Assembly: GCA_910586655.1 (NCBI GenBank)
Contig: CAJUIR010000005.1
Span: forward strand, 1 to 64,000
Length of the DNA stretch: 64,000 nucleotides
Origin: an uncultured Christensenellaceae bacterium
GTDB taxonomy: Bacteria > Bacillota > Clostridia > Christensenellales > Borkfalkiaceae
Reading direction: 5' to 3'
Part shown: one piece after another, positions 40,015-48,378 of the stretch
Position numbering within the stretch: the stretch's first letter is position 1
Layout of the letters: every line of letters starts with the position of its first letter
Translations under genes and position numbers: made by a program
The notes under the pieces: generated by a model
Database searches by the model: none
Told to the model about the DNA's origin: nothing
The model's input: the letters and a program-made list of their open reading frames with translations, nothing else

Positions 40015-43000
40015 TTATTCGTTATAAGGGTTGTTTTCGTCTTCCGGTTCATCCGTTTCCGGCGTTTCTTCCGATTTGACCACTTTTAACTTGGGTTCTT
40101 TTTTCTGTTTGGGCGCTTTTTTCGGAGCATTTGCGCGGCGGTTCTTTAATAATCTTCTGACGAGGACTGCGCCGATCGCAAACAGCAACGCGAAGGAAAG
40201 AAGACTTGCCGAAACGATCAGCAACGCATTCGATTCACCCGAAGTCTTTTCTTCTTCCTGATCTCCTTCGTCGGTAGCGTCGTCTTTTAAATTCAGTTTG
40301 GAAACCGACACGTCGTTGGCGCTGAAATCGAGGAACTGAACATATTCTTGCGATCCCGTCAGCATGTCGCTCTCATACGCAAACCAGATCAGTTGCTCTT
40401 TCTTATCGGACTGCGCATAATCGTAGCCGAGCCAATCTTCGTGAATGGTTTTGTCGTATCTCTCGTAATCGGGAGAATCGTAGAGCGTGTAAGTGTAATA
40501 GTACGCGCCGTAAGAATCGGGGAGATTGTCGTTTGCGGAAACGTAACCGCTGTCGCCGGGCTTTTTATCGGCGTTCAACTCATCTTTTGCCGCCGCGACG
40601 TATTCCGAAAGGAGAGCGTCGTAATCGCCGGAAGAAAGCGTGTTATAATCGTCGAAGAAGACGTATCCGCCTTGGGGAATGCTCGTTTTTCCGTCGCGCG
40701 AACCTGCCCAAATTTCGAGGCGATAATCTTTTGCTTTGCTTCCCGCGCGAACGTTAAACGATACGTCTACCCAGTCGTCTGTACCGGATACGACGATGCA
40801 GGTGCCTTTTTCCGCAAGTCCCGCAGGCAAGGTGTAGCGTACGAAGTTTCCTTCGGTCGGAAGGGGAGAAATTTCCTGGGAGTAGACGTCCTTTTCTTTA
40901 TCGTAGTAAGCGTAGAATTTGTCGTTGTGCGCATAGAATACGATTTTATCTTCGGTCGTAACAAGGTTTCCGTCTTCGTCCGTCTGATAGTTTGCAAGGT
41001 TTGCGTAATAGATTCCGTCGTTAGCGCCTTTTTTGCTGTAAAGTCCGTTTTCTTCCAGGAAGTAAACGACTTCCGCTTTTTTCTTATCGGTCTGATCCTC
41101 GGTGATGTTGCCTTCGTCGTCGTACCAATAGGTCACGTTCGGCATCGTGGGAGCGAGCGTGCTGTTGAATCCTTTTTCCACGTCGGAAGTATCGATGAGA
41201 TAGATATACGCTGCCGCGCCGCCGCCGACCTTGACGCGCATTTTGATCTGCTGATATCCGTTTGCGGAAACGGACGCCGTCTTTGCAAAGTAACCGTAAG
41301 CGGGAAGTTCGCCAGTGCTCGTATTGAGGATGACCAGCGGCTGATTTGCGACAAAGCCGTTTCTGCTGCCTCCGAAGATGGAACTCCACCAATTCATCGC
41401 CGTCGTATTATCGGTAGCGATGGTTTGCAGCATCGTGTTCCAGGGCGCGGAGCCGGACATATATTTTTCTACGTGTTCGGGTTCTGCGTTCAGCAGTCCG
41501 GAATACAAGCCCGTCTTCTGCAATTCATCGGGGGTAAGCGCTTCGTTCGTTCCGTCTACTTCGATGGTTCCGCTCTGTTTTCCGGAGAAATTGAGGGGCA
41601 TGCCGAGTTCGCCGTTCTTGAAAGGCGTTGTCGCCTGATTGTCGTCGAATTTGGAATCGGAAGTAACTCTTCCCGTCAACGAAACCGATTGAGCGCGGCC
41701 GTTCGAGGATGATGCGTAACCGTATTGTGTTTTGCTCAGTTCCATCGTCTCGAAGTTTGCAAACGCCGCATAGCCGCTGTCGTAACTGCTTTTCGTGGAT
41801 TCCGCAATGTTCTTCGGTCCGTAAGAAAGTTTCAAAGAGAAGGTATGCGTTTCTTTGGTTTCGTTTTTCACGAAGAAGAAACATTGTACCCAACCGTGAT
41901 AAATGTCGGTGACGTCTTCGCTGATATCAACGGTCGCGATGGTGGTGGAATCGAACGCGGCGATTTCCGTTTCGTTCTTTCCGTCTACAAGCACAGCGCT
42001 CGCGCCCGTTTTTCCGTTGCGGATACGGCTTGTCTTGACGAAGAAGGAGACCAGCATGTACTGATCGGGATTCAACGTGAATTTGGAATTTTCCACTTTC
42101 GCCGTGTAAGCCGCTCCGTTTGTGGAGAACAGCATGATGATGTCGTCGTTGTTTGCAAAGGGGAACTGATCGAAGTCTTTCCCTTCGCCGAAGTAGTTTT
42201 TCAGAACGTTGTGGCCGTTCGCCAGCGTCTGCAGTCCTGCGTAATCGTAAAGTCCCGCAATACTGCGCTCGTTCTCGGGGGTCACGCCGTCGGTACGGTT
42301 GTCGGGGACGATGTCCGCAGAATCATATTCTTTGGCGCCCGAAGTTTCTTTTGTGGTGTCGACGGTGACGTTGTCAAGTTGCAGCACGTCGAATTCCGCA
42401 TGCAAGTCAAGCGCGTAGTTGTATTTGTTCAGTTTGGTCGCGTCAAAGATTTTGGCTTCTTTGGGCGAGTTCAGTTCGCACGTTTCGCCGAACGTGACGT
42501 TTTCGAGATAGTCTGCATCGGAAATGATTTCGCAGGACAAATCGTCGAACAGAGCGTAGCCGTTGACCTGCTCGAAACGGTAGGAGTTGTCGCCCATTCC
42601 CAATCCGAGCACGATACGGAAGGTACTCGTTGCAAACGTGTTTGCGCGGATATAGAGCGTGTATTCCGCCCAGCCGTTGTTTTCGGTAACGTTTTTGGTA
42701 TTGATGTTTTTGATTTGCATCTGGTCGAGCGTACTGCCGCCCACCGTGTGCGTTACTCCGATATATGCGCCCGCGTCTTTGGTGACTTCAACTTTGTCGT
42801 CGGTGTAATAGTGCGTCAGGTTCGACGTCTTTACCCAAACGGAAACTTTCGCCGCAGTGCCCGCCGAAAGGGTGATGCTTGTACTGGAAGAATAACTCTG
42901 CGCCGTTCCCGCAACATCGTACTGCGTAGATTCGTTGTGGATCATAAGCAGATTGGAGGGAGTCTCTTCTTCCGTTTCGGAGTAACGCGTTAAAAGCGTA

Positions 43001-43587
43001 TCGCCCAGTTCCGTGCGCAAATTTTCCACGTCGTCGAAGTCGATGGTATATTTGTATTCGGCAAACAGTTTTGCCTCCTCCGAAGTTTCGGCAAGGTCTT
43101 TGATCTCCGATTTGAAATCGTCGTAGAATTTCAGACGGTCGTAAGCGGTCACGCCTTCGTCTTTCCAATGCGCCGCAACGTCGCGGATGATCGCGGTGGC
43201 GTCGCCGTCTTCGGATTTGGAAGGGAACCCTTGTCCGTTATTATATCCGGCTTTGGTAAGATAGTCCCATTCCGCCGCGTTCACGATACCGGAAGCGGCG
43301 TTGGAAGAAGGAGAACCCGAACTGAACGACCAACTGGTGGGGGAATTGATGAGCGCACGCTTTTTATCGAGTTCGGTATTTTTTTCGGAATAGAACTCGA
43401 AATCCCCGTTTTTCAGGAGTTGGTTATCGACTTCGGTGGTCGTGTTGTCGTCATCGTCGTCCTCGTCGTTATTGTTTGCGCCGCCGCAGGCAGTAAATAC
43501 GCCGATCGAAAGCGTGAGAGACATTGCGACGGAAAGCGCCGTTACCGTACGCTTTTTCCATTTTCCTTTGAGAAAAAATTTAGCCAT
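40015..43587 (-). CDS. Large surface protein with three jelly-roll modules
   Basis: A 1190-residue exported protein that I cannot assign to a named family. The N-terminus is a signal with a possible lipobox (FTAC, Cys34) followed by an Asp-rich stretch. A transmembrane segment lies at about 1121-1143 with a basic, then acidic cytoplasmic tail. Three modules resemble carbohydrate-binding jelly rolls (CBM4/9-like). Each has a strand such as VSVWVKTSN, a W-containing strand, and ends in a GY.(L/A)F(D/A).(D/N) signature: GYALFDD near 345, GYAAFANF near 605, GYVFFDDY near 975. No catalytic domain is visible. Glycan binding is inference. AAAGGATG upstream supports the start. Confidence 0.7.
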   Translation of the reverse strand: MAKFFLKGKWKKRTVTALSVAMSLTLSIGVFTACGGANNNDEDDDDDNTTTEVDNQLLKNGDFEFYSEKNTELDKKRALINSPTSWSFSSGSPSSNAASGIVNAAEWDYLTKAGYNNGQGFPSKSEDGDATAIIRDVAAHWKDEGVTAYDRLKFYDDFKSEIKDLAETSEEAKLFAEYKYTIDFDDVENLRTELGDTLLTRYSETEEETPSNLLMIHNESTQYDVAGTAQSYSSSTSITLSAGTAAKVSVWVKTSNLTHYYTDDKVEVTKDAGAYIGVTHTVGGSTLDQMQIKNINTKNVTENNGWAEYTLYIRANTFATSTFRIVLGLGMGDNSYRFEQVNGYALFDDLSCEIISDADYLENVTFGETCELNSPKEAKIFDATKLNKYNYALDLHAEFDVLQLDNVTVDTTKETSGAKEYDSADIVPDNRTDGVTPENERSIAGLYDYAGLQTLANGHNVLKNYFGEGKDFDQFPFANNDDIIMLFSTNGAAYTAKVENSKFTLNPDQYMLVSFFVKTSRIRNGKTGASAVLVDGKNETEIAAFDSTTIATVDISEDVTDIYHGWVQCFFFVKNETKETHTFSLKLSYGPKNIAESTKSSYDSGYAAFANFETMELSKTQYGYASSSNGRAQSVSLTGRVTSDSKFDDNQATTPFKNGELGMPLNFSGKQSGTIEVDGTNEALTPDELQKTGLYSGLLNAEPEHVEKYMSGSAPWNTMLQTIATDNTTAMNWWSSIFGGSRNGFVANQPLVILNTSTGELPAYGYFAKTASVSANGYQQIKMRVKVGGGAAAYIYLIDTSDVEKGFNSTLAPTMPNVTYWYDDEGNITEDQTDKKKAEVVYFLEENGLYSKKGANDGIYYANLANYQTDEDGNLVTTEDKIVFYAHNDKFYAYYDKEKDVYSQEISPLPTEGNFVRYTLPAGLAEKGTCIVVSGTDDWVDVSFNVRAGSKAKDYRLEIWAGSRDGKTSIPQGGYVFFDDYNTLSSGDYDALLSEYVAAAKDELNADKKPGDSGYVSANDNLPDSYGAYYYTYTLYDSPDYERYDKTIHEDWLGYDYAQSDKKEQLIWFAYESDMLTGSQEYVQFLDFSANDVSVSKLNLKDDATDEGDQEEEKTSGESNALLIVSASLLSFALLFAIGAVLVRRLLKNRRANAPKKAPKQKKEPKLKVVKSEETPETDEPEDENNPYNE

Positions 43588-43654
43588 AAAACATCCTTTA
43601 TTTCGGACGGCACACGAATACGATACCGTCCGTTATTTTTAGCGATACTTCTCT

Positions 43655-43683
43655 ATTCTAATATAAAATAAGGAGAGACGCAA
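43655..43683 (-). promoter_or_regulatory. Promoter of the surface-protein gene
   Basis: On the minus strand TTGCGT (43683-43678) and TAGAAT (43660-43655) with 17 bases between. The leader contains a hairpin, CGGACGG/CCGTCCG (43632-43604), with a 15-base loop. Confidence 0.7.
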
Positions 43684-43764
43684 GCAATTCCGCATGAAAA
43701 CGCAAAAAAAAGGTAATTTTTTTTACAAGTTTCACAAACTTTAATTCGGGAACGCGGAGGGGTT

Positions 43765-44121
43765 ATGAGCGGTAAAACAGGAAAATTGATTCTGGGCGGA
43801 GCATTTACGGGCGCGGCAAACGGATTGTTCGGGGGCGGCGGGGGAATGATCGCCGTTCCCGTACTGGAAAAGGCGGGAAAATTGGGCGCGCATTCCGCGC
43901 ACGCAACGGCGATCGCGGTAATTTTGCCCGCGTCGATCATCAGCGCCATCGTTTATTTATGGTACGGGCTCATTCCGCTTCAAACGTTTTTGCCCGTTGC
44001 GCTGGGAGTGCTGGCGGGCGGAATTCTGGGCGCGCGGCTGCTGCCCAACGTGTCCGCGCGTTCCGTAACGGTGATTTTCGCCGCGTTTATGCTGATCGCG
44101 GGCGTCAGAATGGTGATATAA
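43765..44121 (+). CDS. TSUP (TauE/SafE) permease, N-terminal half protein
   Basis: A 118-residue membrane protein with three to four transmembrane segments that corresponds to one repeat of a TSUP transporter: GAFTGAANGLFGGGGGMIAVPVLE is the family's first motif (quoted as residues 12-35 in two parts: GAFTGAANGLFGG and GGGMIAVPVLE). Full TSUP proteins have two such repeats in one chain; here the second is a separate gene whose ATG overlaps this stop. Substrates in the family are sulfite, sulfoacetate and other organosulfur anions; none can be assigned here. GCGGAGGGG upstream sets the start. Confidence 0.8.
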   Translation: MSGKTGKLILGGAFTGAANGLFGGGGGMIAVPVLEKAGKLGAHSAHATAIAVILPASIISAIVYLWYGLIPLQTFLPVALGVLAGGILGARLLPNVSARSVTVIFAAFMLIAGVRMVI

Positions 44122-44504
44122 TGTCGTTTTTGATTTTCTTTTTGTGTGGCGTGCTCGGCGGGATTCTGGGCGGAATGGGAATGGGCGGCGGAACCGCGCT
44201 CATTCCGCTTCTTACGATACTCTGCGGCGTGGAACAGAGCGCGGCGCAAGGGATCAATCTGCTTTCGTTTTTACCGATGGCGGCGTTTGCGCTGACCATT
44301 CATGCTAAAAGCGGACTGCTTAAAAAAGAGGGAATATTACCCATTATTCTTCCTGCGCTTGCTTTTTCGGCGCTCGGCTCGCTGCTTGCGGCGTATCTTC
44401 CGTCGGCGGCGTTGGGCAAGGGGTTCGGGGTATTTCTGATCATTCTTTCTTTTTTCCAATTCAAAGCCGCATTCCCGAATAAAAACACAAAAGCAAAAGA
44501 ATGA
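44121..44504 (+). CDS. TSUP (TauE/SafE) permease, C-terminal half protein
   Basis: A 127-residue membrane protein, the second TSUP repeat: CGVLGGILGGMGMGGGTALIP followed by GINLLSFLPMAAFAL. It begins in the overlap TAATG with the first half and has GGTGAT in range, so both should be made in near-equal amounts. The two together give the usual length of about 245 residues and eight segments. An upstream ATG in this frame (43959) lies within the first gene and is rejected. Confidence 0.8.
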   Translation: MSFLIFFLCGVLGGILGGMGMGGGTALIPLLTILCGVEQSAAQGINLLSFLPMAAFALTIHAKSGLLKKEGILPIILPALAFSALGSLLAAYLPSAALGKGFGVFLIILSFFQFKAAFPNKNTKAKE

Positions 44505-44541
44505 ATTTTGAAAAAATTCGGAATTATTTTCAAAAAGGGTA

Positions 44542-44570
44542 TAGACAAATCGGGTGTCCTATGTTAAAAT
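44542..44570 (+). promoter_or_regulatory. Promoter of ppx-maf-mreB
   Basis: TAGACA (44542-44547) and TAAAAT (44565-44570) with 17 bases between and an extended -10 TG. The start near 44577 leaves a 90-base leader. Confidence 0.72.
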
Positions 44571-44600
44571 ACGAATAACATTTATTATGGAAAAGTAGAC

Positions 44601-44648
44601 GAATTTTGCAAAAAAAGGGCGGAAACGCCGAGGGTCGTAACAAAATTC
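44601..44648 (+). promoter_or_regulatory. Structured leader element before ppx
   Basis: An 8-bp outer stem GAATTTTG (44601-44608) with CAAAATTC (44641-44648) encloses an inner GGCG-GAAA-CGCC hairpin (44618-44629) and a single-stranded GAGGGTCGTAA. The ribosome binding site lies nine bases after the outer stem. The shape is that of a small regulatory RNA, but I cannot assign it to a known class. Confidence 0.45.
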
Positions 44649-44666
44649 AAACGGTAGGTTTTTGAT

Positions 44667-46181
44667 ATGGAGAAGATAGGAATCATCGATTTGGGCTCCA
44701 ATTCCGCGCGTCTCGTCATCGTAAAAATGTTCGGAGACGGACATTACATGGTGGAGGACGAATTAAAGGAGAGCGTGCGGCTCGGACAAGATATGGACCG
44801 CGACGGGTTTTTGAAACCGCAGCGGGTCGCGGAAACGGTAAAAACGTTGAAAATGTTCCGCAGGCTGTGCGAGGCAAACGGTGTAGAACGCGTGATCGCG
44901 GTTGCTACGGCGGCGGTTCGGCGCGCTAAAAATCAACGTTCGTTTCTCGACGAAATTCAAGCGAGTTGCGGAATTAAACTGACTGTGCTTTCTGAAGAAG
45001 ACGAGGCGACGCTCGTCTATCGCGGCGTGATCAATTCGATGGACATGCCTAAGGGTCTGATCCTCGAAATCGGCGGCGGCAGCACCAAAATTATTTATTA
45101 CAACCGCCGTTCTATTCTCAATTATGCAACGCTCGCGTTCGGTGCGGTGACTCTGACCGATCTGTTTAAAAACGACGGCGTTTCCCCCAAGGAGCAGACC
45201 GAAAAAATCGAAGAATTTTTCCTCGAACAGTTTAAAAAGATCGAATGGCTTTCGGAAGTCGATCCCGACGCACCGCTCATCGGGGTAGGCGGTTCGTTCC
45301 GTAATCTCTATAAAATGAACCGCATTGTCCGGAAATATCCGCTCAACGTCGTGCACAATTACACGTTTGCGACCGAAGATTTTCGTTCCATTTACGATAT
45401 GGTTCGGGAATTGGACGTGGAAAAACGCAAACGCATCCGCGGATTGTCGCCTGCGCGCGCGGATATCATGCCTGCCGCGCTTGCGATCGTCAAGTCGTTT
45501 ACCGACTATATGCACATCGAATCGTTCACGATCGGCGGCTGCGGTCTGCGCGAGGGGATCATGATCAATCAAGCGGTTCCTCTTACCGTGGAGCGTCCTA
45601 TTTCCGACGTGCTCGGTTATTCGCTGAACACGCTCGTAAAATATTACGGCTGCAACGAAGCGCACGTCGAACACGTCGTGCATCTGAGCATACAACTCTT
45701 TAAGCAACTCCGCGTATTGCACAAATTCCCGCGGGCGTATTTAAAAGTTCTGAAAATTGCGGCAAGCCTGCACGATTGCGGATACCGCGTGCGTTATTAC
45801 AACAACCAGCAGCACAGCCGTTATATCATTCTCAATTCGGCGATCTACGGTGCGACGCATCGGGAGATCGTACTCGCCGCGTTTGTCGCCGGCTGTCACA
45901 GAAAAGAGGACGTCCCCGTTTCCGACTGGGCGAAATATAAAGACATCGTGACCGATGAAGATTTAGACGTCGTGAAAAAACTGGGCGTACTGCTTCGCAT
46001 CGGGGAGTGCCTCGACAGAAGCGGTCTGGGCGTGGTAAAGGGGATCAACTGCGACGTGCTCGGAGATTCCGTGATCATGAAAACGGAGATTTCCAGCGAC
46101 GCTACGCTGGAAATCAGTCAGGCAATGGATGCGGGCGTGGAATTCAAGCGCGCGTTTAAGAAGAATCTGGAAATTCTTTGA
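44667..46181 (+). CDS. Ppx/GppA phosphatase with HD domain
   Basis: A 504-residue protein of the exopolyphosphatase/guanosine pentaphosphatase family, which hydrolyses polyphosphate or pppGpp. The actin-like ATPase fold shows IIDLGSNSARLVIV at 5-18 and EIGGGSTKIIYYN near 130. Residues 320-480 carry an HD-type domain (ASLHDCGYRVRYYNNQQHSRYII). Both activities occur in the family and cannot be separated by sequence alone. The start is weakly marked (GGTAGG). maf and mreB follow with overlaps. Confidence 0.9.
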   Translation: MEKIGIIDLGSNSARLVIVKMFGDGHYMVEDELKESVRLGQDMDRDGFLKPQRVAETVKTLKMFRRLCEANGVERVIAVATAAVRRAKNQRSFLDEIQASCGIKLTVLSEEDEATLVYRGVINSMDMPKGLILEIGGGSTKIIYYNRRSILNYATLAFGAVTLTDLFKNDGVSPKEQTEKIEEFFLEQFKKIEWLSEVDPDAPLIGVGGSFRNLYKMNRIVRKYPLNVVHNYTFATEDFRSIYDMVRELDVEKRKRIRGLSPARADIMPAALAIVKSFTDYMHIESFTIGGCGLREGIMINQAVPLTVERPISDVLGYSLNTLVKYYGCNEAHVEHVVHLSIQLFKQLRVLHKFPRAYLKVLKIAASLHDCGYRVRYYNNQQHSRYIILNSAIYGATHREIVLAAFVAGCHRKEDVPVSDWAKYKDIVTDEDLDVVKKLGVLLRIGECLDRSGLGVVKGINCDVLGDSVIMKTEISSDATLEISQAMDAGVEFKRAFKKNLEIL

Positions 46182-46741
46182 TGAGCGGTTTGATTCTTGC
46201 AAGCGCGTCGCCGCGGCGGCGCGAACTGTTGCAGGGTATCGCGGAATTTACCGTAGAGCCGTCGTTATTCGAAGAACGGGCGCACGGAATGTCCGCGCGG
46301 CAAACGGCGGAGTATTTTGCGGCGGGAAAGGCAAAAGAAGTCTTTTCCCGCTTTCCTGATTGTCGGGTGCTCGGCGCGGATACCGTCGTTGCGCTCGAAG
46401 GTGAGATTTTGGGGAAGCCGAAAGATAAACGGGAAGCGGTTTCAGTGCTCACACGGTTGAGCGGAAAGACGCATAGCGTGTACACGGGAGTGTGTTTGGT
46501 AGGGCGCGGATTTTGTAAAACCGTTTCCACCGAAACGCTCGTTACTTTTTTTCCGCTGGATCGGGAACTGATCGTGCGTTACGTCGAAAGCGGGCTTCCG
46601 CTCGATAAAGCAGGATCTTACGGAATACAGGACGGCTATCCGCTGGTCAGATGTTATCAAGGCAGTTACACGGGCGTGGTAGGGCTTCCCGTCGAGGAAG
46701 TATGCGCTCTTTTGGAGGAGGCAGAGAAATACAAATGCTGA
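46181..46741 (+). CDS. maf: Maf-family nucleotide pyrophosphatase
   Basis: A 186-residue house-cleaning enzyme that hydrolyses dTTP, UTP or modified nucleotides to the monophosphate. The signature LILASASPRRRELL at 4-17, GADTVV and the KPKDKREAV segment, and DKAGSYGIQD are present. The ATG overlaps the ppx stop (TGATG). The last seven bases overlap mreB. maf next to mreB is a common Firmicute arrangement and links it to cell shape and division genes. Confidence 0.93.
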   Translation: MSGLILASASPRRRELLQGIAEFTVEPSLFEERAHGMSARQTAEYFAAGKAKEVFSRFPDCRVLGADTVVALEGEILGKPKDKREAVSVLTRLSGKTHSVYTGVCLVGRGFCKTVSTETLVTFFPLDRELIVRYVESGLPLDKAGSYGIQDGYPLVRCYQGSYTGVVGLPVEEVCALLEEAEKYKC

Positions 46742-47718
46742 AACTTGCGATCGATTTCGGAACGTCAACGACAAAAATCTATAAAATCGGCAGCGGCATC
46801 GTACTTGCAGAGGCAACTTGCGTCACGGTGCAGAAAGATACGGGCGAAATGCGCGCTTTCGGAAACGAGGCAAAGCGGCTTTTGGGCAAAACCGCGGAAT
46901 ATACCGACGTCAGTTTTCCCGTGTTCGAGGGCGATATCGTAAACGAACGTCAGGCAGGGGCGCTGCTCGAATATTTTTTAAGGAAAGTGGTAAGACGCGT
47001 TTCCGTCGAAGCAGTCTTTTGCGTGCCTTGCGGGATTACTGCCGCTTCGCGCGAGAAATATTACCGCATTGCAAAAATGGCGGGCGTTTCGCGGATCGGG
47101 TTTGTGGAGACGCCGTATCTTACGGCGCTCGGGCAGGACGTGCCTCTTTCCGAATCCAATCCCGTGTTTGCATTGGATATCGGCGCAGGGAAAACATCGA
47201 TGGCGGCGTTCTCGCTGGACGGCATTATCGCGGGACTTACCATGAACGTGGGCGGCAACAATATGGACATTCATATCATCGATCATATTGCCGAACTTTA
47301 CAATCTGAAAATCGGTTCGCTTACAAGTGAAAAATTGAAAAATACGATCGGCAGTCTGATCGCGGGCGACAGTCAGAGCATGATCGTAAACGGACGGGAT
47401 ATCGAAAGCGGAAAACCGCGTTCGGTTTCCGTATCGTCGGAGGATATTTTATTCCCGATCCGCATTTACGTCGATAAAATCATTGAGTATGCGGAACTGG
47501 TATTGCAGAAACTTCCTGCAGAAGTTTCTGCCGCGATGTGCAAAAACGGCGTCTATCTTTCGGGCGGGATCTGTCTGCTTGCGGGATTTGAAGATTATAT
47601 TGCGGAAAAATTGCAAATGGAAACCCATCTGCCCGAGAATCCGCAGATGGCGGTCATTCTGGGCGGCGGCAGAGCGGTCGGAAACGTGTCGCTGTTGCAA
47701 CGGATCCAAATGAACTGA
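46735..47718 (+). CDS. mreB: Rod-shape protein MreB/Mbl
   Basis: A bacterial actin that polymerises under the membrane and guides side-wall peptidoglycan synthesis. The 327-residue protein has the ATP-binding motifs AIDFGTSTTKIY at 4-15, ALDIGAGKTSM near 145 and YLSGGICLLAGFEDYI near 290. mreC and mreD are not downstream, where a terminator occurs, so this is probably a stand-alone paralogue (Mbl- or MreBH-like) and not part of a full mreBCD operon. An earlier in-frame ATG lies within maf. Confidence 0.9.
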   Translation: MLKLAIDFGTSTTKIYKIGSGIVLAEATCVTVQKDTGEMRAFGNEAKRLLGKTAEYTDVSFPVFEGDIVNERQAGALLEYFLRKVVRRVSVEAVFCVPCGITAASREKYYRIAKMAGVSRIGFVETPYLTALGQDVPLSESNPVFALDIGAGKTSMAAFSLDGIIAGLTMNVGGNNMDIHIIDHIAELYNLKIGSLTSEKLKNTIGSLIAGDSQSMIVNGRDIESGKPRSVSVSSEDILFPIRIYVDKIIEYAELVLQKLPAEVSAAMCKNGVYLSGGICLLAGFEDYIAEKLQMETHLPENPQMAVILGGGRAVGNVSLLQRIQMN

Positions 47719-47733
47719 ATCGATCGGTATCGG

Positions 47734-47762
47734 AAAGGCGCTTGAAATCAAGCGCCTTTTTT
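47734..47762. terminator. Terminator after mreB
   Basis: AAAGGCGCTTG-AAAT-CAAGCGCCTTT (47734-47759) followed by further Ts. It also lies downstream of the convergent XRE gene. Confidence 0.93.
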
Positions 47763-47798
47763 CGTTATTAAATTTGGTTACTGAGTGCTTAAAGAAAC

Positions 47799-48023
47799 TC
47801 AGTCTTTTTTTATTTCCAGAATATCGTCCGCCGATGCGCCGATAATATTGCACAGGCGCGCAAGATTTGCAAGAGTCGGTTGGGATTTTCCGGAACAATA
47901 TTGCGAAATCGTAGAATGCGTCACGCCCATTTCTCCGGATATTTGCTTTACGGTTTTTCCGCAATTTCTGATTTCGTATCTTAAATTTTGCGATATTTTT
48001 TCGTCTAAATTCTTGTTTTCCAT
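47799..48023 (-). CDS. XRE-family repressor-like protein
   Basis: A 74-residue protein made almost entirely of one Cro/CI-type helix-turn-helix: VKQISGEMGVTHSTISQYCSGKSQPTLANLARLCNIIG (described here as residues 25-62, key turn GVTHSTISQY). It ends soon after ADDILEI. No ligand-binding domain is present. There is no Shine-Dalgarno sequence before the ATG. Two 15-bp palindromes lie immediately upstream and are the likely binding sites, so it probably represses itself and the outward promoter at 48057. Confidence 0.85.
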   Translation of the reverse strand: MENKNLDEKISQNLRYEIRNCGKTVKQISGEMGVTHSTISQYCSGKSQPTLANLARLCNIIGASADDILEIKKD

Positions 48024-48034
48024 AAAAATATTAT

Positions 48035-48049
48035 GTTAGAAGTGCTAAC
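48035..48049. promoter_or_regulatory. Palindromic operator 1
   Basis: GTTAGAAGTGCTAAC is an inverted repeat with one mismatched pair (GTTAG.A...T/G.CTAAC). It is centred 19 bases upstream of the XRE start codon and 29 bp from operator 2, close to three helical turns. Confidence 0.75.
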
Positions 48050-48056
48050 ATAATGC

Positions 48057-48085
48057 TTGACAAGTTAGCAATGCTAACCTATAAT
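48057..48085 (+). promoter_or_regulatory. Consensus promoter with no gene behind it
   Basis: TTGACA (48057-48062) and TATAAT (48080-48085) match the consensus exactly with a 17-base spacer. It points away from the XRE gene toward a 245-base stretch with no ATG frame, ending at the terminator at 48331. Confidence 0.88.
48064..48078. promoter_or_regulatory. Palindromic operator 2 inside a promoter spacer
   Basis: GTTAGCAATGCTAAC is a perfect inverted repeat around its central base. It fills almost all of the 17-base spacer (48063-48079) of the consensus promoter at 48057-48085, so bound repressor would block RNA polymerase. Confidence 0.82.
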
Positions 48086-48091
48086 AATATC

Positions 48092-48365
48092 AAACAAGAC
48101 AAAAAAACTGACAAAATTTAAAACGTTTTGTCGTATTAGGATATTTTCACTCGGCGTAAATTGTGTTTTATAAAAGTCTGTATTTTATCGTTTCTTGATT
48201 CGAAGCGGAAAAGCGGGGAGGCGCAAATACAAAAAAATATTCTGCCAAATTGTTGATCTGTGTTACACGGCAGTCTGATACACTATTAGTCAAACCATTG
48301 TGTTTAACCGCTTGTTCCGCTCGATAAAGAAAGCCCCGTTCCTGTTCCGGAACGGGGTTCTGTTT
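48092..48365 (+). ncRNA. Possible repressor-controlled noncoding RNA
   Basis: The segment between the operator-controlled promoter and the terminator at 48331-48365 would give an RNA of about 270 bases. It has no ATG frame; a TTG frame of 25 codons lacks a placed ribosome binding site. A hairpin GACAAAA/TTTTGTC lies near 48111-48133, and a purine-rich CGGGGAGG near 48213 could base-pair with targets. The existence of the RNA is inferred from promoter and terminator only. Confidence 0.4.
48331..48365. terminator. Terminator facing pheT
   Basis: CCCCGTTCC (48334-48342) pairs with GGAACGGGG (48349-48357), followed by TTCTGTTTT on the plus strand and CTTTCTTT on the minus strand. It ends pheST and any transcript from 48057. 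Confidence 0.82.
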
Positions 48366-48378
48366 TGTGCAAAATTTT

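Noticed and set aside
40348..42993. Two long plus-strand open frames opposite the surface-protein gene
   Set aside because: Composition is typical of antisense shadows (runs of V, R, F and G), with no start signals. The minus-strand protein has a signal peptide, modules and an anchor.
43765..44504. The split TSUP gene as one gene with a missed frameshift
   Set aside because: Each half ends or begins cleanly at TAATG and has its own ribosome binding site. I keep the alternative open in the finding, but sequence favours two genes.
44577..44666. c-di-GMP or c-di-AMP riboswitch before ppx
   Set aside because: The GAAA hairpin and AGGG strand were suggestive, but the conserved cores of those classes are absent.
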